From Heterocephalus glaber (Eukaryota > Chordata > Mammalia > Rodentia > Bathyergidae): 64,000 bases of DNA. Position numbers and translations under genes: made by a program. The notes below the pieces were generated by a model, which was not told the origin of the DNA, made no database searches, and saw only the letters and a list, made by a program, of their open reading frames with translations. The stretch covers positions 24,384,636-24,448,635 of the forward strand of contig NW_004624732.1 of assembly GCF_000247695.1 (NCBI RefSeq). The letters are read 5' to 3'. Position 1 is the first letter of the stretch; every line of letters begins with the position of its first letter. This document shows positions 50,237 to 62,311 of this stretch, piece by piece.

Positions 50237-51279
50237 CACGTAAAAAGCTCCTATAGAAGCACAATATCTGTTAATATGCATAAACCTTTCGGTGCTCCTC
50301 AGAGAGGAGAGCATCAGCAAGATCTAGCGGCCTGGGACCCTGTTCTGTTGTGACTCCCCTCAACTCCACAGTGAGGGCTCCTGATGCCTCCCCACAGTCA
50401 GGCTGCACGTGACAGCAGAAGCTGGCACAGTGAGATGCAGAGCAGCATGTGGGCTCCTGGGGCTGCTGTGTCCACCCAGGCTCTCTGCAAAGACCAGTGT
50501 GAAATTCACTCTGAGCCAAGGTCCCCTGCACAGCTCCCACCCGGTTTAGGGCTTCATCTGGGCCCAGGGACTTAAAGGTCTAAAGAGGCAATTCAGGGCG
50601 GCCACAGCCGGGAAGGGGAAAATGGTGCATTTGCAGTTTTTATTTTTATGAACTGAAATGCAGCATTTCCTTCTGTTGTGTGGATGAAGCAAACAAACCT
50701 GTTGCAGGTTCACTAGCAGTACCCAGGATTCTGTCCCCCACCCCAAATATGTCTGTTCTGCAGGATTGTTAGAGATGTCTCGAAATACTGCTGGTGGTTG
50801 TCACAGCTTTGCACATCGGACTTTACACCATCTTTGTACGGGGTTTTGAGCCTTGTTTTGGACAGCATTGGTTTCCTTGCAGTCCTATGTCAGGATTTAA
50901 AGATGTGGATCCAAAGAGCACTCCACCAGATCCCAGGGCACAGTGGTAGCTGTAGGAAGCAGTGCAGGCTGGGAGCCCAGGAAGGGGAGAGGGGAGGTTC
51001 GGAGGGGACTGTGTGGGGGGCTAACCAGGATTGGGAAGGAGACAGGAGGGAAGGATGTGCTAAGCTGTTTCACACCAAAGACTGATCCCAAGGATAACGC
51101 AATGCAGGGTAAATAACAGTGACTAGAAAGTTGACCAGGAAATGTATAAATAGCCAGCCAAGTATTAGAATCTACTACAGTGTAACAATTTGAAAAAAGG
51201 TGAGAAATAAGTGAATTAGACCTTTTAGTTACATGCAGTTTTAGAAATGCAAATTTTGAAGAAACTAGGAGATATTTCC
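50237..51279. other. Unassigned non-coding stretch
   Basis: About 1 kb without a recognised gene or repeat. Confidence 0.35.
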
Positions 51280-51575
51280 ATTTCTACTACAGATCCAGAA
51301 TCCCTGATCCAAAACTTTCGGGGCCCTGTGGTTTGGAATGCAGAATTTTCAAATTTAAAAGAACAGTGCCTGTTACACAATGGCCCCAGCGGGCTTAGGG
51401 AGCCCCTCTCCCCATCAAAGTCCCTGGGTTTTCTCCATCAGCACCAACAATGTCCCTCCGTGTGAGACAAATAAAGGCTGAAGATAGCTGCAGGCTGGGG
51501 CAAAGCAGGTGTTCCTCCCACGTTATTTTTTTCTATTGAATTTTGCTGGAGATGTTTGGATTTCAGAATTGAAGA
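51280..51575. mobile_element. Tigger-like DNA transposon remnant
   Basis: AGAATCCCTGATCCAAAACT and TGGTTTGGAATGCAGAATTT near the left, and GATGTTTGGATTTCAGAATT near the right, echo the 'atccctaatccgaaa / ttcggatttcag' ends of a Tigger subgroup. The middle is not recognised. Confidence 0.5.
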
Positions 51576-51665
51576 GGGCTAGGGTCATAACTCAGTGGTA
51601 TAACACTTGCCTAACATACGTGAGTCCTGGGTTCCATCCTCAGTACTAAAAGCAAACACCCCCCT
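51576..51665 (+). mobile_element. Classical ID-type SINE
   Basis: AGGGCTAGGGTCATAACTCA, GCCTAACATACGTGAGTCC and GTTCCATCCTCAGTACTAA. It probably used the right end of the Tigger remnant (repeats of CAGAATTGA at both sides, 51565 and 51681). Confidence 0.82.
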
Positions 51666-52238
51666 GCAAAAAAAACCCCAGAATTGAGGATAAGGCACCA
51701 AGGGTCAGGAATTGAAGGCCTATAATTCTCCATGGTTGGACACTGTGGACTTAGAGCTAGAGCTGAAATACTCACATGGCATTGGTCACTGTTTCCAGCT
51801 CACAAAACAGATGTTCCCACAGGGTCCCATCAGCCACTGCCAGGTAGGCAGCAGCAGGCACCCTGAACAGGTGTCTGGTGTTGCACAGTCTGCAACCTCT
51901 TATGAGCCAGCAGCTCTTCCTTAGCCCCTGCATGACCTTTATTCCACTCCTCTGTCCTCTGTTGTGAGCAACTGTCCCACCTTAACCAGCCAGCAGGCAC
52001 CCACCTGTCCTGCAAGGGCAGCTTCCTCCCAGCTTCCAGGTGGGAGTGAGTGTCAGTGGGATCTCCGGTCCCAGAGAGAAGAGGATGTAAGTTTGTGAGG
52101 GCAAGGTGGGCCTGACCTTTAGGCTGTGGTCAGAGCGTGGGCTCCATTTTCCCCTGGGAAGTGAGTGAGGGGGTGAGGGGCAGCAGTAGAATCTGTGTGG
52201 CAGAGACATAGAGACCCCTTCCTGCTCTGCCTCGGTAA
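51666..52238. other. Unassigned non-coding stretch
   Basis: No repeat or gene recognised. Confidence 0.35.
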
Positions 52239-52617
52239 GTATTGGAGTTTGGATCTAGGATGTCCCCTGAAGGTGCCTGGGTTGAAGCCTTGGTCCCAGG
52301 GTGGTGCCAGCATGAAGTGGCAGGACTTTAGGAGGAGGGGCCCAATGGGGTCCTTAGGCCCTTGAGACCTTTACAGGGGCTCATGAGACCCCAGTCTCTT
52401 TCCGCTTCTCTTTTTGCTTCCCAGTTGTCATGAGGTGAGTGGTTTTGTTACACCACATACTCCTGCCATGATGTTTTGTCTAACCACTGGCCCAATGCAA
52501 AGTGACCACTTGACAATGGACTGGAATTTTTCAAACCATAAAAGAAAGCAACTCTTTTTTCTTTGTGAGTTGATAATCTCAGGTGTTTTGTTATAGTAAC
52601 AGAATGCTAACCAGCAC
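52239..52617 (+). mobile_element. MaLR-like solo LTR
   Basis: TTGGAGTTTGGATCTAGGAT, GTTGAAGCCTTGGTCCCAG, AGGAGGAGGGGCCCAATGG, ATAAAAGAAAGCAACTC and GAATGCTAACCAGCACA in the order of a MaLR LTR. Confidence 0.85.
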
Positions 52618-52714
52618 AGTAATCAATTTACTCTCACTGCCAAAGACAAGACCCCAAACACCCCCAAAGCAATTGACCATTATCTATTTTAAATGATCAT
52701 AACTGTGGACAAGA

Positions 52715-52848
52715 AAGGAGACTTTGCTGGGCAGGGTGGCACAGACCTGTAATATCAGCACTTAGGAGTCTGAGGCGGATCACCATGAGTTTGAGGCCAG
52801 CCTGGGCTACATAGTAAGACTCTGCCTCAAAAAACAACAAAAAAGAGA
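52715..52848 (+). mobile_element. B1 SINE
   Basis: GCTGGGCAGGGTGGCACAGA, AATATCAGCACTTAGGAG, AGGCCAGCCTGGGCTACATA and GACTCTGCCTCAAAAAAC. Confidence 0.92.
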
Positions 52849-53059
52849 GCTTGAAACCCATACTGAAAGAGACCCCATGCCGATTTGGTTGGGATGCAGT
52901 GATAGGGCAGTGAGGCAGGCCAGGGCTGGGCACTAGGGGGAAGAGACAGAGTGCTCCATTGCCAGCCTCTGCCCTCAAGGAAGAGCCGACCTCCTCCTGT
53001 GAAGCATCTCTGCTGACTGGGGTAGAAGAATCAGTGTTATCTCCACTTATGACCAGCCC

Positions 53060-53215
53060 CCAGCACCCTGGCCAAGAGGGAGTACTTATTTCCATTTTCC
53101 AGATGAACAAACTCAGTGTTTGTTTCAGCGACTTGGCCAAGGTCAGTTACTAAAGCAAGTAGCAGAGTTGGGATTTGAAATCAAGTTTGCCAGACTTCCC
53201 AGGGTGCTCCTCCTA
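53060..53215 (-). mobile_element. MIR SINE
   Basis: TTTCCATTTTCCAGATGAAC, GGCCAAGGTCAGTTACTAAA and AGAGTTGGGATTTGAAATCA are reverse MIR. Confidence 0.82.
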
Positions 53216-53284
53216 ACCATTGACCCACCGTGTTCAGGGACACACACAGCCGATTGTTCAGGGAAATCACAGTATGCATATGCA

Positions 53285-53298
53285 CCACCAGGTGGCGC
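53285..53298 (+). promoter_or_regulatory. Candidate CTCF site (forward)
   Basis: CCACCAGGTGGCGC is a full match to CCASYAGRKGGCRS. It sits just beyond a MIR copy, outside recognised repeats. Motif match only. Confidence 0.6.
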
Positions 53299-54924
53299 CC
53301 TGGTGCCACAGTTGGGACACAGGGTTTTTCTTGAAAGGGACATTGAGTCTGCAGAAAGGCAGGGAGGGAGGCTGGGGCTGGTGCGTTTTGTGCAACTGAC
53401 CTGCCCCTTAGCCAAGGACCCAGCGTGCTTGAGATTTGGACCAGGACAGGCTCAGCACAGTGCTGGACACTGAGTTCCGGGATCTGCCTGCAGTGGGCTG
53501 GGTCCCAGATACTTCCCGCCAAAGATGGTGCATCCTGACTCCCTGTAGATCACTGGGGTGGATGCTAAGGTTAAGGTGATAACACAGAGATGGGGTGAGT
53601 GGGAGGATGGGAGTGTGCATGCGTGAGACAGCGGCATCCACCTGGTACCGTCAGAAGCATCCACTTGCAAGGCTGCACTGGTACTGTTCCCAGAAGACCC
53701 TTAGGGTCCCAAGTACTCCTTGTAGCTTCTGTACCACCCTCGGGGGGAGTAAGGACATCATGCAGTTACTTATGTGCCCTTGGAGGGTGCAGGTGTTTGC
53801 AGTGCCATGGTCATTAGTGGGGATGGGCTCAGGTGCTCTTGGGTCCTGAAAGCCCTTCCTAGACTTCTCAACTGGGGACCCACATGTCCCTCCTTTCTTT
53901 GACTCTGCTGTGTCTTCATTCTCACATTGCCTGGACCCAGGCAATCCGGTGCTGCTCTTGGTGGTGGGTGAGACATTAATCTTTTCCTCCCAGCCCTCTT
54001 CTTCAGCATCCTATCTGAGCAGAAATGTGCTCACCCTTGGAAGAGCAGGCTTCTGGAAGCCACAGGCAAAAGGAAGTGTGCTGGCTCTGCATGGGATGGG
54101 TGCTCTCTGGATGTCCCCTGGCTTTTAGAGGGTGGGCCCAGGAGGCTTAGCATCCTGAAATACTGAGGAGAGTCAGTGCTTGAAAGGAGTAGCCTCCTTC
54201 CACCATGCACAGTGTTCCCCCTGGAAGACTCCTTTGGGCCCACAAGACACTTGCTTCCCATAGTACAGAATCCCTCCTGATCTGAGGACGGGCAGGCGGA
54301 ATGGGGGAGGGGAGGACTGCAGAGGGCTTGGGGAGACAGGCAAGGTCCACGTGGATGGGGAGGCAGGGCAATGTGGAAGTGTGTGTGCCTTCAGGAGAGC
54401 AGGGTTCAGCCTGGAGAGGAATCTTAACAGGCCCAGGGTGGCAAAGCGTCCTGGGGAGGACAGACCCCAAACAGCCAGGATCTGAGGGTGCAGCACAGAT
54501 GTCCATGCATTTCCCCTCTTCTCCGGCCCTGGCTGAGAGCCTCCTCTGGGGGTTGTACTAGATGTTTCAATGTGGAGAAATCTGAACCTCCTCCAAAGCA
54601 GGGAGAAAAATGCACTGTTGTGCCCGCCCTGCACCTCATCAGCCTGTAACCCTGGCCTATCCTCTCAGTCTGAGCCCCATCAGCATGCCACTGGCTCCCC
54701 CTCATTTTGAAGCAATCCCAGGCCTCATCTCAGAGGAAACACTTCCTTCCATATCTCTGAAAGATGGCAGGGCCACCGCAGCCTTGTGAAACACCCAGGT
54801 TTCAGATTTTCTGTTTGGGAGCAATAAAATTTCCTGTCTTGTTTGACTAAGATCCAAATGAACTCCCCACAGAGTGACCAAGTGAGATACCTCTGAAGTC
54901 TCCAATTTCCTTTCTTGTTTCCCT
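53299..54924. other. Unassigned GC-rich stretch
   Basis: Many overlapping frames on both strands up to 153 codons. No recognisable domain or repeat. Confidence 0.35.
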
Positions 54925-55484
54925 CTTCATTTTGAAATAATTTCAGACCTACAGGAAAGTTACAAAAATAGTACAAAGAATTCCCATTATGCTCTTCACC
55001 CAGATTCTTCAAATGTTAACATCTTACATAATGACCACAGTGAGATGATTAGAACCAGGAAATTAACATGGATACAATAGGTATCTGATATACAGATCTG
55101 CTGATTTCAGTCCTGCCAGTTCATTTGTCTGCTTTACTCTAAAAGACTCCCTCAATACTGGTTTATCTTTTTTAATTTAAAATTTTAAAAAATTTAGAAA
55201 TTTATAAAATTTAAAAAAATTTTAAGAGTACTGGCCAGTTACTTTGTACAATTCCCTCTTTTGGGTTTTGTCTGATGTTTCCCCATAATTAAATTTGGGT
55301 TGTGCACTATAAGCAGGAATGTAGCAAAGGGGATTTTGTATCATTTTGGGAGACACAAGATGCTTGATTTCTCTGCCATGAAGTTACTATTTTTCCCTTC
55401 GTAATTAATAAGTCTCTATGATGAGAAAATTTGGAATGATGCAGATGTCTTATCTCTTATCATATTTTTACCTACTATTTTGTT

Positions 55485-55589
55485 TGTTTATTTATTTATT
55501 TATTTATTTATTTATTTTGGTACTGGGGATTGAACTTGGGTCCTTACGATTGCGAGGCAGGCGCTGGAACCACTGAGCTAAATCCCTGG
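55485..55589 (-). mobile_element. ID-like SINE with (TTTA)n tail
   Basis: A (TTTA)n tail at 55487-55517, GGTACTGGGGATTGAACTTG, GATTGCGAGGCAGGCGC and GAGCTAAATCCCTGGC. Perfect direct repeat CTACTATTTTGTT at 55472-55484 and 55590-55602. Confidence 0.95.
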
Positions 55590-55900
55590 CTACTATTTTG
55601 TTCTTTGATGATTCTTGCTTGAAACAATTATTCCTGAGGTGTTTTTCAAATTGTGATTTTTCTAAGATCATCATTCTTTCCACATTTAATACATGAAATT
55701 CTTCTGAGGGGAAGAGCTTTGCTTTCTACCCCACACATGCACCTATCATTTATCTGTTTACATCTGTGTGGACTTGGGTATTCTGATTTTATTCTATGGG
55801 TCATGATTGTCATTTATTTTGTTGTTCAGATCATCCCAGATTGCCTGTTGGAAGTCCCTTCCAGCTGATTACCCATGGAAGCCCAGGTCTTTTTGCCATG

Positions 55901-56333
55901 TGTCTCACTTTCTTGTGAAACACAATGCCAGATACCCAAAGGGTAATGAAGGAAAGGTTTATTTTAGATAGTTTGTAGAGGTTTCAATCCACTTGGAGTC
56001 AGCTGGCTCTAAGGCAGGATGGCATTACAAAGGGGGATGGCAGAGGAGACACAGTTCAGGGCAGGGCAGGCCAGGCCAGAAAAACCCAGTGAGCCTGCCT
56101 TCTTTTTGTCCCTTTATATCCCATCTTGGCTATAAGACTATTGATTGGTGTCCCCTATGCCCAGGGTGGGACTTCCTGCTTCAGTAAACCCATCCAGCCC
56201 CATGCAGATGGTGCAAACCCAACTAGGAGCCTGGTCCATTCACATACCCTAGATCCAGCCACCTCCAAAAAGCCCCATCTATAAGCACATGAGGCTTTTG
56301 GTGGGAGGGCACCTAGATACAAGCCATAAAGCA
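55901..56333 (-). mobile_element. MaLR-like solo LTR in L1M
   Basis: Starts TGTCTCACTTTCTTGTG, then AAGGAAAGGTTTATTTTAG, TTTCAATCCACTTGGAGTC, AAAAAGCCCCATCTATAAGC and ends AAGCCATAAAGCA. Same family as 13543-13947. Confidence 0.85.
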
Positions 56334-56524
56334 GTCTCCTCATTGTTAGAGCACTTCTTTGTTCTCTGGCACCACAGGATGCTCCAGGCCCCTCTGCTCC
56401 TTTCTTTGGCATGGCCCTCGGTGAGCTGTTTCTCTAGGGAGCTTGATTCATTTGATTGAAAATGCCATTTAGAACTTGTTCCTTGCTGCTGAGGTCTCAT
56501 TGCCTTTAGGACTCTTGGCAGACA

Positions 56525-56525
<1 letters not shown>

Positions 56526-56561
<36 letters not shown>
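56526..56561 (+). repeat. (CA)n microsatellite
   Basis: About 17 uninterrupted CA units in the L1M sequence. Confidence 0.96.
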
Positions 56562-56566
<5 letters not shown>

Positions 56567-56661
56567 TTCCATCTGTGTATATATTAAAAACCATGAGTTC
56601 ATATTCACATCCCAATTCTAATCTAATCCCACAAGACTCCTTATAACTTTTCCCTTTTCTT

Positions 56662-56766
56662 TTCTTTTTTTTTTTTTTTTTTCTTTTTTTTGGTACCGGG
56701 GATTGAACTCAGGTCCTTGCGCCTTTGAGGCAGGTGGCGAAACCACTGAGCTAAATCCCCAGCCCT
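56662..56766 (-). mobile_element. ID-like SINE
   Basis: Poly-T, GGTACCGGGGATTGAACTCA, GCGCCTTTGAGGCAGG and GAGCTAAATCCCCAGCC in reverse. Perfect direct repeat ACTTTTCCCTTTTCTT at 56646-56661 and 56767-56782. Confidence 0.96.
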
Positions 56767-57450
56767 ACTTTTCCCTTTTCTTATTGGCAACTCCTTTCTC
56801 CCACATATAGTAAATTGGATCTCATTATCCATAATATATTTACTCATTTGCTCAGTTCTAGGAAGCATATAAAAGTTTCTGAACTGTTTACTCAGACCCC
56901 TGTGAAAAGCCCACTTCCTGGCCGAGAGATAACACGTGCGTAAAGGACTTTTTTGTCTTTAGTCTTAGAATAGACTCAAAATACCCTTTCTTAGTCTCCT
57001 AGATTGGATCCCTCCTCCTCATTGGAAGTGTGTAATTTGTAAAACTATCAGTTTTGCTTATTTCAGAATTTCATTTCATTTGTATTCTATTTTAGGTTTC
57101 CTCCCATTTTAGAAAAGTCACCTTTGGGAGTACCTGAACTATGAACATGACTCTAGAAGTGAGAACTATTTGAGAAGGTATACTCAGTGTTGCTCTCTCT
57201 CTTCTTGCCAGTTCCCGTTCCTATCTTTTCTCTCTGTCCCCACCCACCCCTTGGAGGTAACCGATCTCATTGGTTTCTGTTTTATTTTTCCTGCATTTCT
57301 TTTACCCAGAGGAACAGCTATCTATTTTCTTTTTCTTCCCCCTCTTTCTTACATGGGAGGCAGCCTGTTCTAGATACCTTTTCATACTTTGCTTTTTATC
57401 CATTCTCAAGTCACTTTAAATCCACATTTTCCTCTCCACCTCTGTAATTT

Positions 57451-58344
57451 CCTCACATAACTGACTCGTCAGAGATAGCATCCATTGGTCTTGCCATCTC
57501 CCACAGTCTGGGCTCCTCTGGTTGTGTGCCAAGGTGCATATTAGCCTGTTCCTCTGCCCAGCCTTCCCATTAACTGACTGTTGGGTCTAGAGGTTATTGG
57601 ATGGAGAGCAGGATTCAAGTTTGACTTTGAAAGGCAAAGATTCAGAGTCACAAGGCTCCTTGGGAAGCAGAGCTGGTCTCTAGCCACAGGGCAGCGGGCA
57701 CGTCTCCCTGCATAGGGCCCAGCCAGCTCCCTTCACACGGCTCTGGCCCCTGTCCACAGTTCATGTTCTTTCCCCTGATGAGCATCCCAGTGTCTGGAGA
57801 TAACCCTGGGAATGTGTGCACAGGGTTTCTTATTCCCTGAAGCAGGCAGGGCAGACTATCCTTACTCTCACCCTTCCCTGCTTGCGGGGTGAAGGTTAAG
57901 AGGGCTTTCTACCTCCCTTTACTGTGGTCAGACGGCAGCTGGGTGTGCAATGCCTGGCAGTCGTGTCTGAAGTGGCCGCTAGAGGGGGACGTCACCTTCA
58001 CAAATCAGCTGTTTCCCTGGCTTTTCTGTGTGCTCCGGTCCTCTGCCAGTGCCGTTTGATCTGGGAGCGGCAGCCTGTGTCCACCACACTTGGCTGCCTC
58101 TCCTCCCGCTCCTTCCTTGCCCTATCCATCCTTCGTAAACCGTATCCCGGGGGCCGAGCAGGACCTAAATGTCACGGTGAAGAATATCACAGTGGGCAAG
58201 CGGATTGTGGAAGGAGGAGGCCGCTATCCCCTGGCCCCCTCCCTCCACCCCATGCCTTCCTCTTGCTTTCTCTGGTACCTGGCCTGGTGCACACTAAGGT
58301 GGGGACATGAGCATGTGATTTGCAAACAGAAATGTTTTGCTGGT
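57451..58344. other. Unassigned non-coding stretch
   Basis: No repeat recognised. A frame reading QDLNVTVKNITVGKR near 58160-58205 is open but short, with no family I recognise. Confidence 0.35.
57976..57990 (+). promoter_or_regulatory. Candidate CTCF site (forward), weak
   Basis: TGGCCGCTAGAGGGGGAC fits the longer CTCF pattern YGRCCASYAGRKGGC with differences at A-to-G and the final C. Motif only. Confidence 0.35.
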
Positions 58345-58470
58345 TTTTTATTTTTAGAGCAGGCCTTTTCTATGTAGTTCAGGCTGGCCTTGAACTCTAA
58401 GCAATCCTTCTGCCTCAGCCTCCCGAGTGCTGGGATTATAGGCATGTGCCACCACACCTGGCTTATTGTC
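58345..58470 (-). mobile_element. B1 SINE
   Basis: TTTCTATGTAGTTCAGGCTG, GCCTTGAACTCTAAGCAATC and GTGCTGGGATTATAGGC in reverse. Well preserved. Confidence 0.92.
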
Positions 58471-59648
58471 TTGCTTTTAAGGACAGTGAAAGGGTCATCT
58501 TTTAAAAAAGCAGAATAATTTTCCATTTGCAGATCCCCTCTGGGTGAGGAGCTTTCTACAGAAAAAGTCTAACATTTGTAAAAGAAGAACACACCCCTGC
58601 CATGACCCTAAGTCCTATCAGAAACAGCTTTCCCCTTGGAAATGGATTTCAGTGTTGTCTCTGAGCAAAACACAGAATATCATCCTCACCCCATCCTTCT
58701 TTCCCACCTTATTTTCCTCTCCAGCCTGCTCCATTCTTACCCCAGGATCCCTCACAGTCCCCTTTAGGGCTGAGCTCTTAAGAGTTTCCCATGGGAATCA
58801 GGGTGTCCAGAGCACCCTGCAGGGGCCACTGTCAGCTGCTGGCCCCGGGGGCCTCTGGAGTGTGGCTTGAGGAGTGCCACTATGGTCTGCCACAGTGCCA
58901 CACTCACCTTACCCATTCGTAGCCGGAAAAGGGGCTGGGACTCCAGCCTGCAGCTGGCTTAGTCTCTGAAAGTGTGAGGAGGTGACACCCAAAGCTGCCT
59001 GGTGACAGGGACTTAAGGTCCTGCTGCCTCTGGCCCATGGGGTACAGGGCCCTCTGTCCTCTCACAGGTACACTTCCAGATACAAAGCCCTGAGGACTGG
59101 GGAGCCACATCCATCCAGAGCACCAGCTCTGGGCCTTGGGTGGGTAACGCCCTCTCCCAACCTCACGCTTCTCATCTGGGCAGTGGGGACATCAGCAGTG
59201 TCTGCTTCAAAGTCGGTGAGAGCAGCTCTGAGCAGCTGAAAGCCCAGTCCTGGCCTACTACCCAGCTCAGTGCCATGGACAGCAGCTGCCCTCTGTGCCC
59301 AGGTGTGAGGACTGCCCAGGCCCCGATGCCCTGGCTGCAAATCCAGGCCCTGAAGCCCAGCAGCCAGAGGGTGAGCAGAGGTGGCCAGACAGCCTCTGGC
59401 AGCCATTGTCTTTCATGTTCAGGAGTGCTGAGAGCCATCATCACACATTAAATTCTATAAACTTACAATGAAACAAATGGTACTAGAAATCAGGGCTCAG
59501 CAGCTTTCCTGGCTGCCTGGTGCGCTGTGGCTGTGCCCTCATGGTGATTTCTGCAGTGGCATCGGAAAGATGGGGACCTGGATGAGGCTGTGCCACTGCA
59601 CCCCCACATTCAGTGCCATCTTGGGGCAGCTGGAAATGGACATGTGCT
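58471..59648. other. Unassigned non-coding stretch
   Basis: Overlapping frames on both strands, no repeat or domain recognised. Confidence 0.35.
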
Positions 59649-60038
59649 TGTTATGGTTTAGATGGAAAATATCCTCTCAAAGTCTCATGTGGTCAGAGGT
59701 GGGGCTTCTGGAAGGTGACTGGGTCATGGGGTGCTGTACTCATGGGTGGATTCATCCATTGATGAGTTCCTGGCTGAATATGCTGTTAGGAGGTGGGACC
59801 TGGTTGGAGGTGGTCACTGGGGATGTGACCTGAAAGAGTATGTTCTTGTCCCCAGCTCCACCCTTCTCTCTCCCTGCTTCCTGGCTTCCTACCAGGCCCT
59901 TCCACCATGCCATTACAACTGCAGAGCCCACTGACTTTGAAATAAACCCAGTGGACCCTTGAGCCAAAGTAGACCTCTCCTCCTTTATGTTGCATGTATC
60001 AGGTACTTTGTCCCAGTGATGGGAAAGTGGCTAATACA
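59649..60038 (+). mobile_element. MaLR-like solo LTR
   Basis: Starts TGTTATGGTTTAGATGG, then CTCATGTGGTCAGAGGTGG, GAGGTGGGACCTGGTTGG, TTTGAAATAAACCCAGTGG and ends GTGGCTAATACA. It is the inverse of 9369-9761. Confidence 0.88.
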
Positions 60039-60925
60039 TGCTACATACTAGAGAGCTAACCATCACGCCTTGCCCAGGACACCGTGGGGCAGGGTAGCCC
60101 TAAGGTCTGCACAGCTATTGTGTGAGCCTAGGTTCCACGGCCAGGCCCAAGCGAGGGGTGAGACTGCTGGTGTGCCCTGTCCTCATAGGCTGAGTCCATG
60201 ATGCTGAGAGCTCTGGAGCCTGGCCTTTAGCAACTTCCCCTGCAGGGGTGAGAGGTATGGGTCCTGCTCTTCTTGCTCTCTGTTTCTGCCAAGGTTCAGG
60301 TCTCTGTGATCTAAGTTGCCTTGTCTTGCCCTGGGTGAGGAAGCTGGGCAGCAATCCTGCAGGGCAGTAGCCCCGTGCTTGCTGAGCATTGCCATGCAGG
60401 GCTCGGGAACCCCAGTTGGCTCATCTGCTTACACCTGAGGCTAGGCCTTGGCTCAACAGTGGATGGAGCAACAGAAACTGAGAGCGCTGGCCAAGGCCTG
60501 GCAGCTTCTAAGTGTCATTCAGGGCTCAGGTCTCTCTGCTAGCCAAGAGGTCAGTGCTGCCCCAAGCATGCCACACTGATCTTCAAGCAGCTTGATGGGG
60601 GATGCTCAACTGGAAGCCACTGCGCCATCCTGGAACTGAAGGGCCCCTCCTGGAGTCCCCCATTAGAGTCTGACCCTCAGGGTATGCACCCACACTTGGC
60701 CTTTAGTCCTAGCAGCAGGAAGTACTATGGTATGCAGAATCAGCAGAGGGGGGAAAGCCCAGAGGAGAAGTTTTGTCCATGGCCCACAGTAGTGACTTTC
60801 TGTAAGGTCAGGGGAGCAGGAAAGGCCTGAGTCCAGGCAGCTCCTTTTGCTGGGAAAAGGAAGGGCAGAGTGGCCACATAGTGCCAGCTTAGAGGGCGAG
60901 ACCTGGCCAGAACCCACGCATGGCT
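60039..60925. other. Unassigned non-coding stretch
   Basis: No repeat or gene recognised. Confidence 0.35.
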
Positions 60926-60929
60926 AAGC

Positions 60930-61318
60930 ACCACATGGCTGTCCACACAATGGAACATTATTCAGCCTCAAAAAGGGAGGAATTCTGACACCTGCTACAT
61001 GGGGATGGGGTTTGGGGACCTAGTGCTGAGCACAATGACCAGATCTGAATGGACGAATGCTGGATGGTTCCACTGGTATTGGGTACCTGGAACAGTCACA
61101 GTCACAGCCAGAAAAGAGTCAGGGGCTGCCAGGGGCTGTGTGAGAGGGATGGGGGGTGTTGTTTACTGGGTCCGAACTGAAAAGAGATTGGAGGTGGACA
61201 GCGATGGTTGCCCAGCAATGTGACTGTACTTAGTGCCTCTGAGCTGTATGCTTAAAGTGGTTAAGACTGTAAATTTTATACGTACTTTACCACCATAAAA
61301 AAGTAAGTGAAAAACAAG
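60930..61318 (+). mobile_element. Old L1M 3' end with A-rich tail
   Basis: CACAATGGAACATTATTCAG, CCTCAAAAAGGGAGGAATTC, TTGCCCAGCAATGTGACTGT, TTAAGACTGTAAATTTTATA and TTTACCACCATAAAAAAG match the L1M 3' terminus. Confidence 0.85.
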
Positions 61319-61324
61319 TTTAAA

Positions 61325-61412
61325 GCCAGCTGGGCCCTGGTGGCTCTGCCTCCCAGGTAGAGACCAGCCTGGGCAACACAGCCAGATCTCACCTTAAAAA
61401 ATAAAATAAAAA
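61325..61412 (+). mobile_element. B1-type SINE fragment
   Basis: CAGCTGGGCCCTGGTGGCTC, GACCAGCCTGGGCAACAC and an A-rich tail. The central part is deleted. Confidence 0.65.
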
Positions 61413-62311
61413 AGAGTCTAACAAATGCACAGAGGGCTGAAACAAGCCATGGAGGTATAACAAAAAAGTCCCCAAGAAGGAGGGGCAGGACCAGACCACA
61501 GGGTTGGAGCAGGGAGCAGCTTTGTGGCTGCAGGTTTCCCTCTGCTCACCAGTCTCGTACTCACCCGGCCCTGAAAGCCTCCCTCTCTGGGCTGCAGCCC
61601 CGGCCCAGGTGAGGCTGGTGGGAAGATAGACCCCGGCCCTGGGGGTGGCTGGATGGTGGAAAGCCAGCTCCCATGGGCTGAGAAACCTCGGAATCCTGCT
61701 GCTCCCACCCTGGCAGTGTGACCTCATCCTGAACTGTGGTCTGAAGACAGGGACTCAGAGCCCCAGCCCCCTGGGGTGGGACCCATAAGACAGTGAGGGA
61801 GCTAGAGTCCTCCCCAGGGCAGACCCGTGGACCCTGCAGTAGTAAATCTTGCCTGCACCACTTAGTAAATCTTGCCATGGAAGCTGCAGTGGTTCAGTGG
61901 TTTTTTTCCATCCGGTGATCACTGCCGCTCCCAAAGGACAGAAGGGATCTGCAGTGAGAGGCAAACCCAGCAGGTGCCAGATCCTAAGGGATGCAGTGTT
62001 AGCCCCACCATGTTATCGCCATCATCTCCGTGGGAAGTGGGGTGCAGTAAAAGGAGCGATGGGCCCCACCAAGGGTGGTACACAGCAGGGCGGACTTGGG
62101 GCTGCCCTTGCTTCAGACTCCCAGTTCAGAGCCCTGGCTGCCCCTGTCCACTGGCCCCAGGCTGAGAACGAGCCTGCCCCCTTGCTCGAGGGTCCAAGGC
62201 CCAGGGAAATGGAGGCTGGGGAGGGCTGTTAGTGAGGCTTGGCTCCCTCTGGGGTGGTCATACCCATCTCTGCCCTGACTCAGATCCCTGGGACTCAGGG
62301 TTAAAGCCCCC
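61413..62311. other. GC-rich unassigned stretch
   Basis: Overlapping frames on both strands without domains. Confidence 0.35.

Larger units (their letters stand above)
54925..57450 (-). mobile_element. Old L1M 3'UTR, long, split by four insertions
   Basis: TTTCAGACCTACAGGAAAGT, CAAAGAATTCCCATTATGCT, GGAAATTAACATGGATACAA, TGTTTCCCCATAATTAAATT, TTACTATTTTTCCCTTCGTA, CAATTATTCCTGAGGTG and AGATCATCCCAGATTGCC then, past an LTR, AGCACTTCTTTGTTCTCTGG, all match the reverse L1M 3'UTR in order. Confidence 0.82.

Noticed and set aside
58090..58377. Frame reading LNVTVKNITVGKR near 58160
   Set aside because: It looked like a possible exon, but flanks lack a convincing acceptor and donor pair, and the frame ends in a B1 copy. 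I recognise no family.
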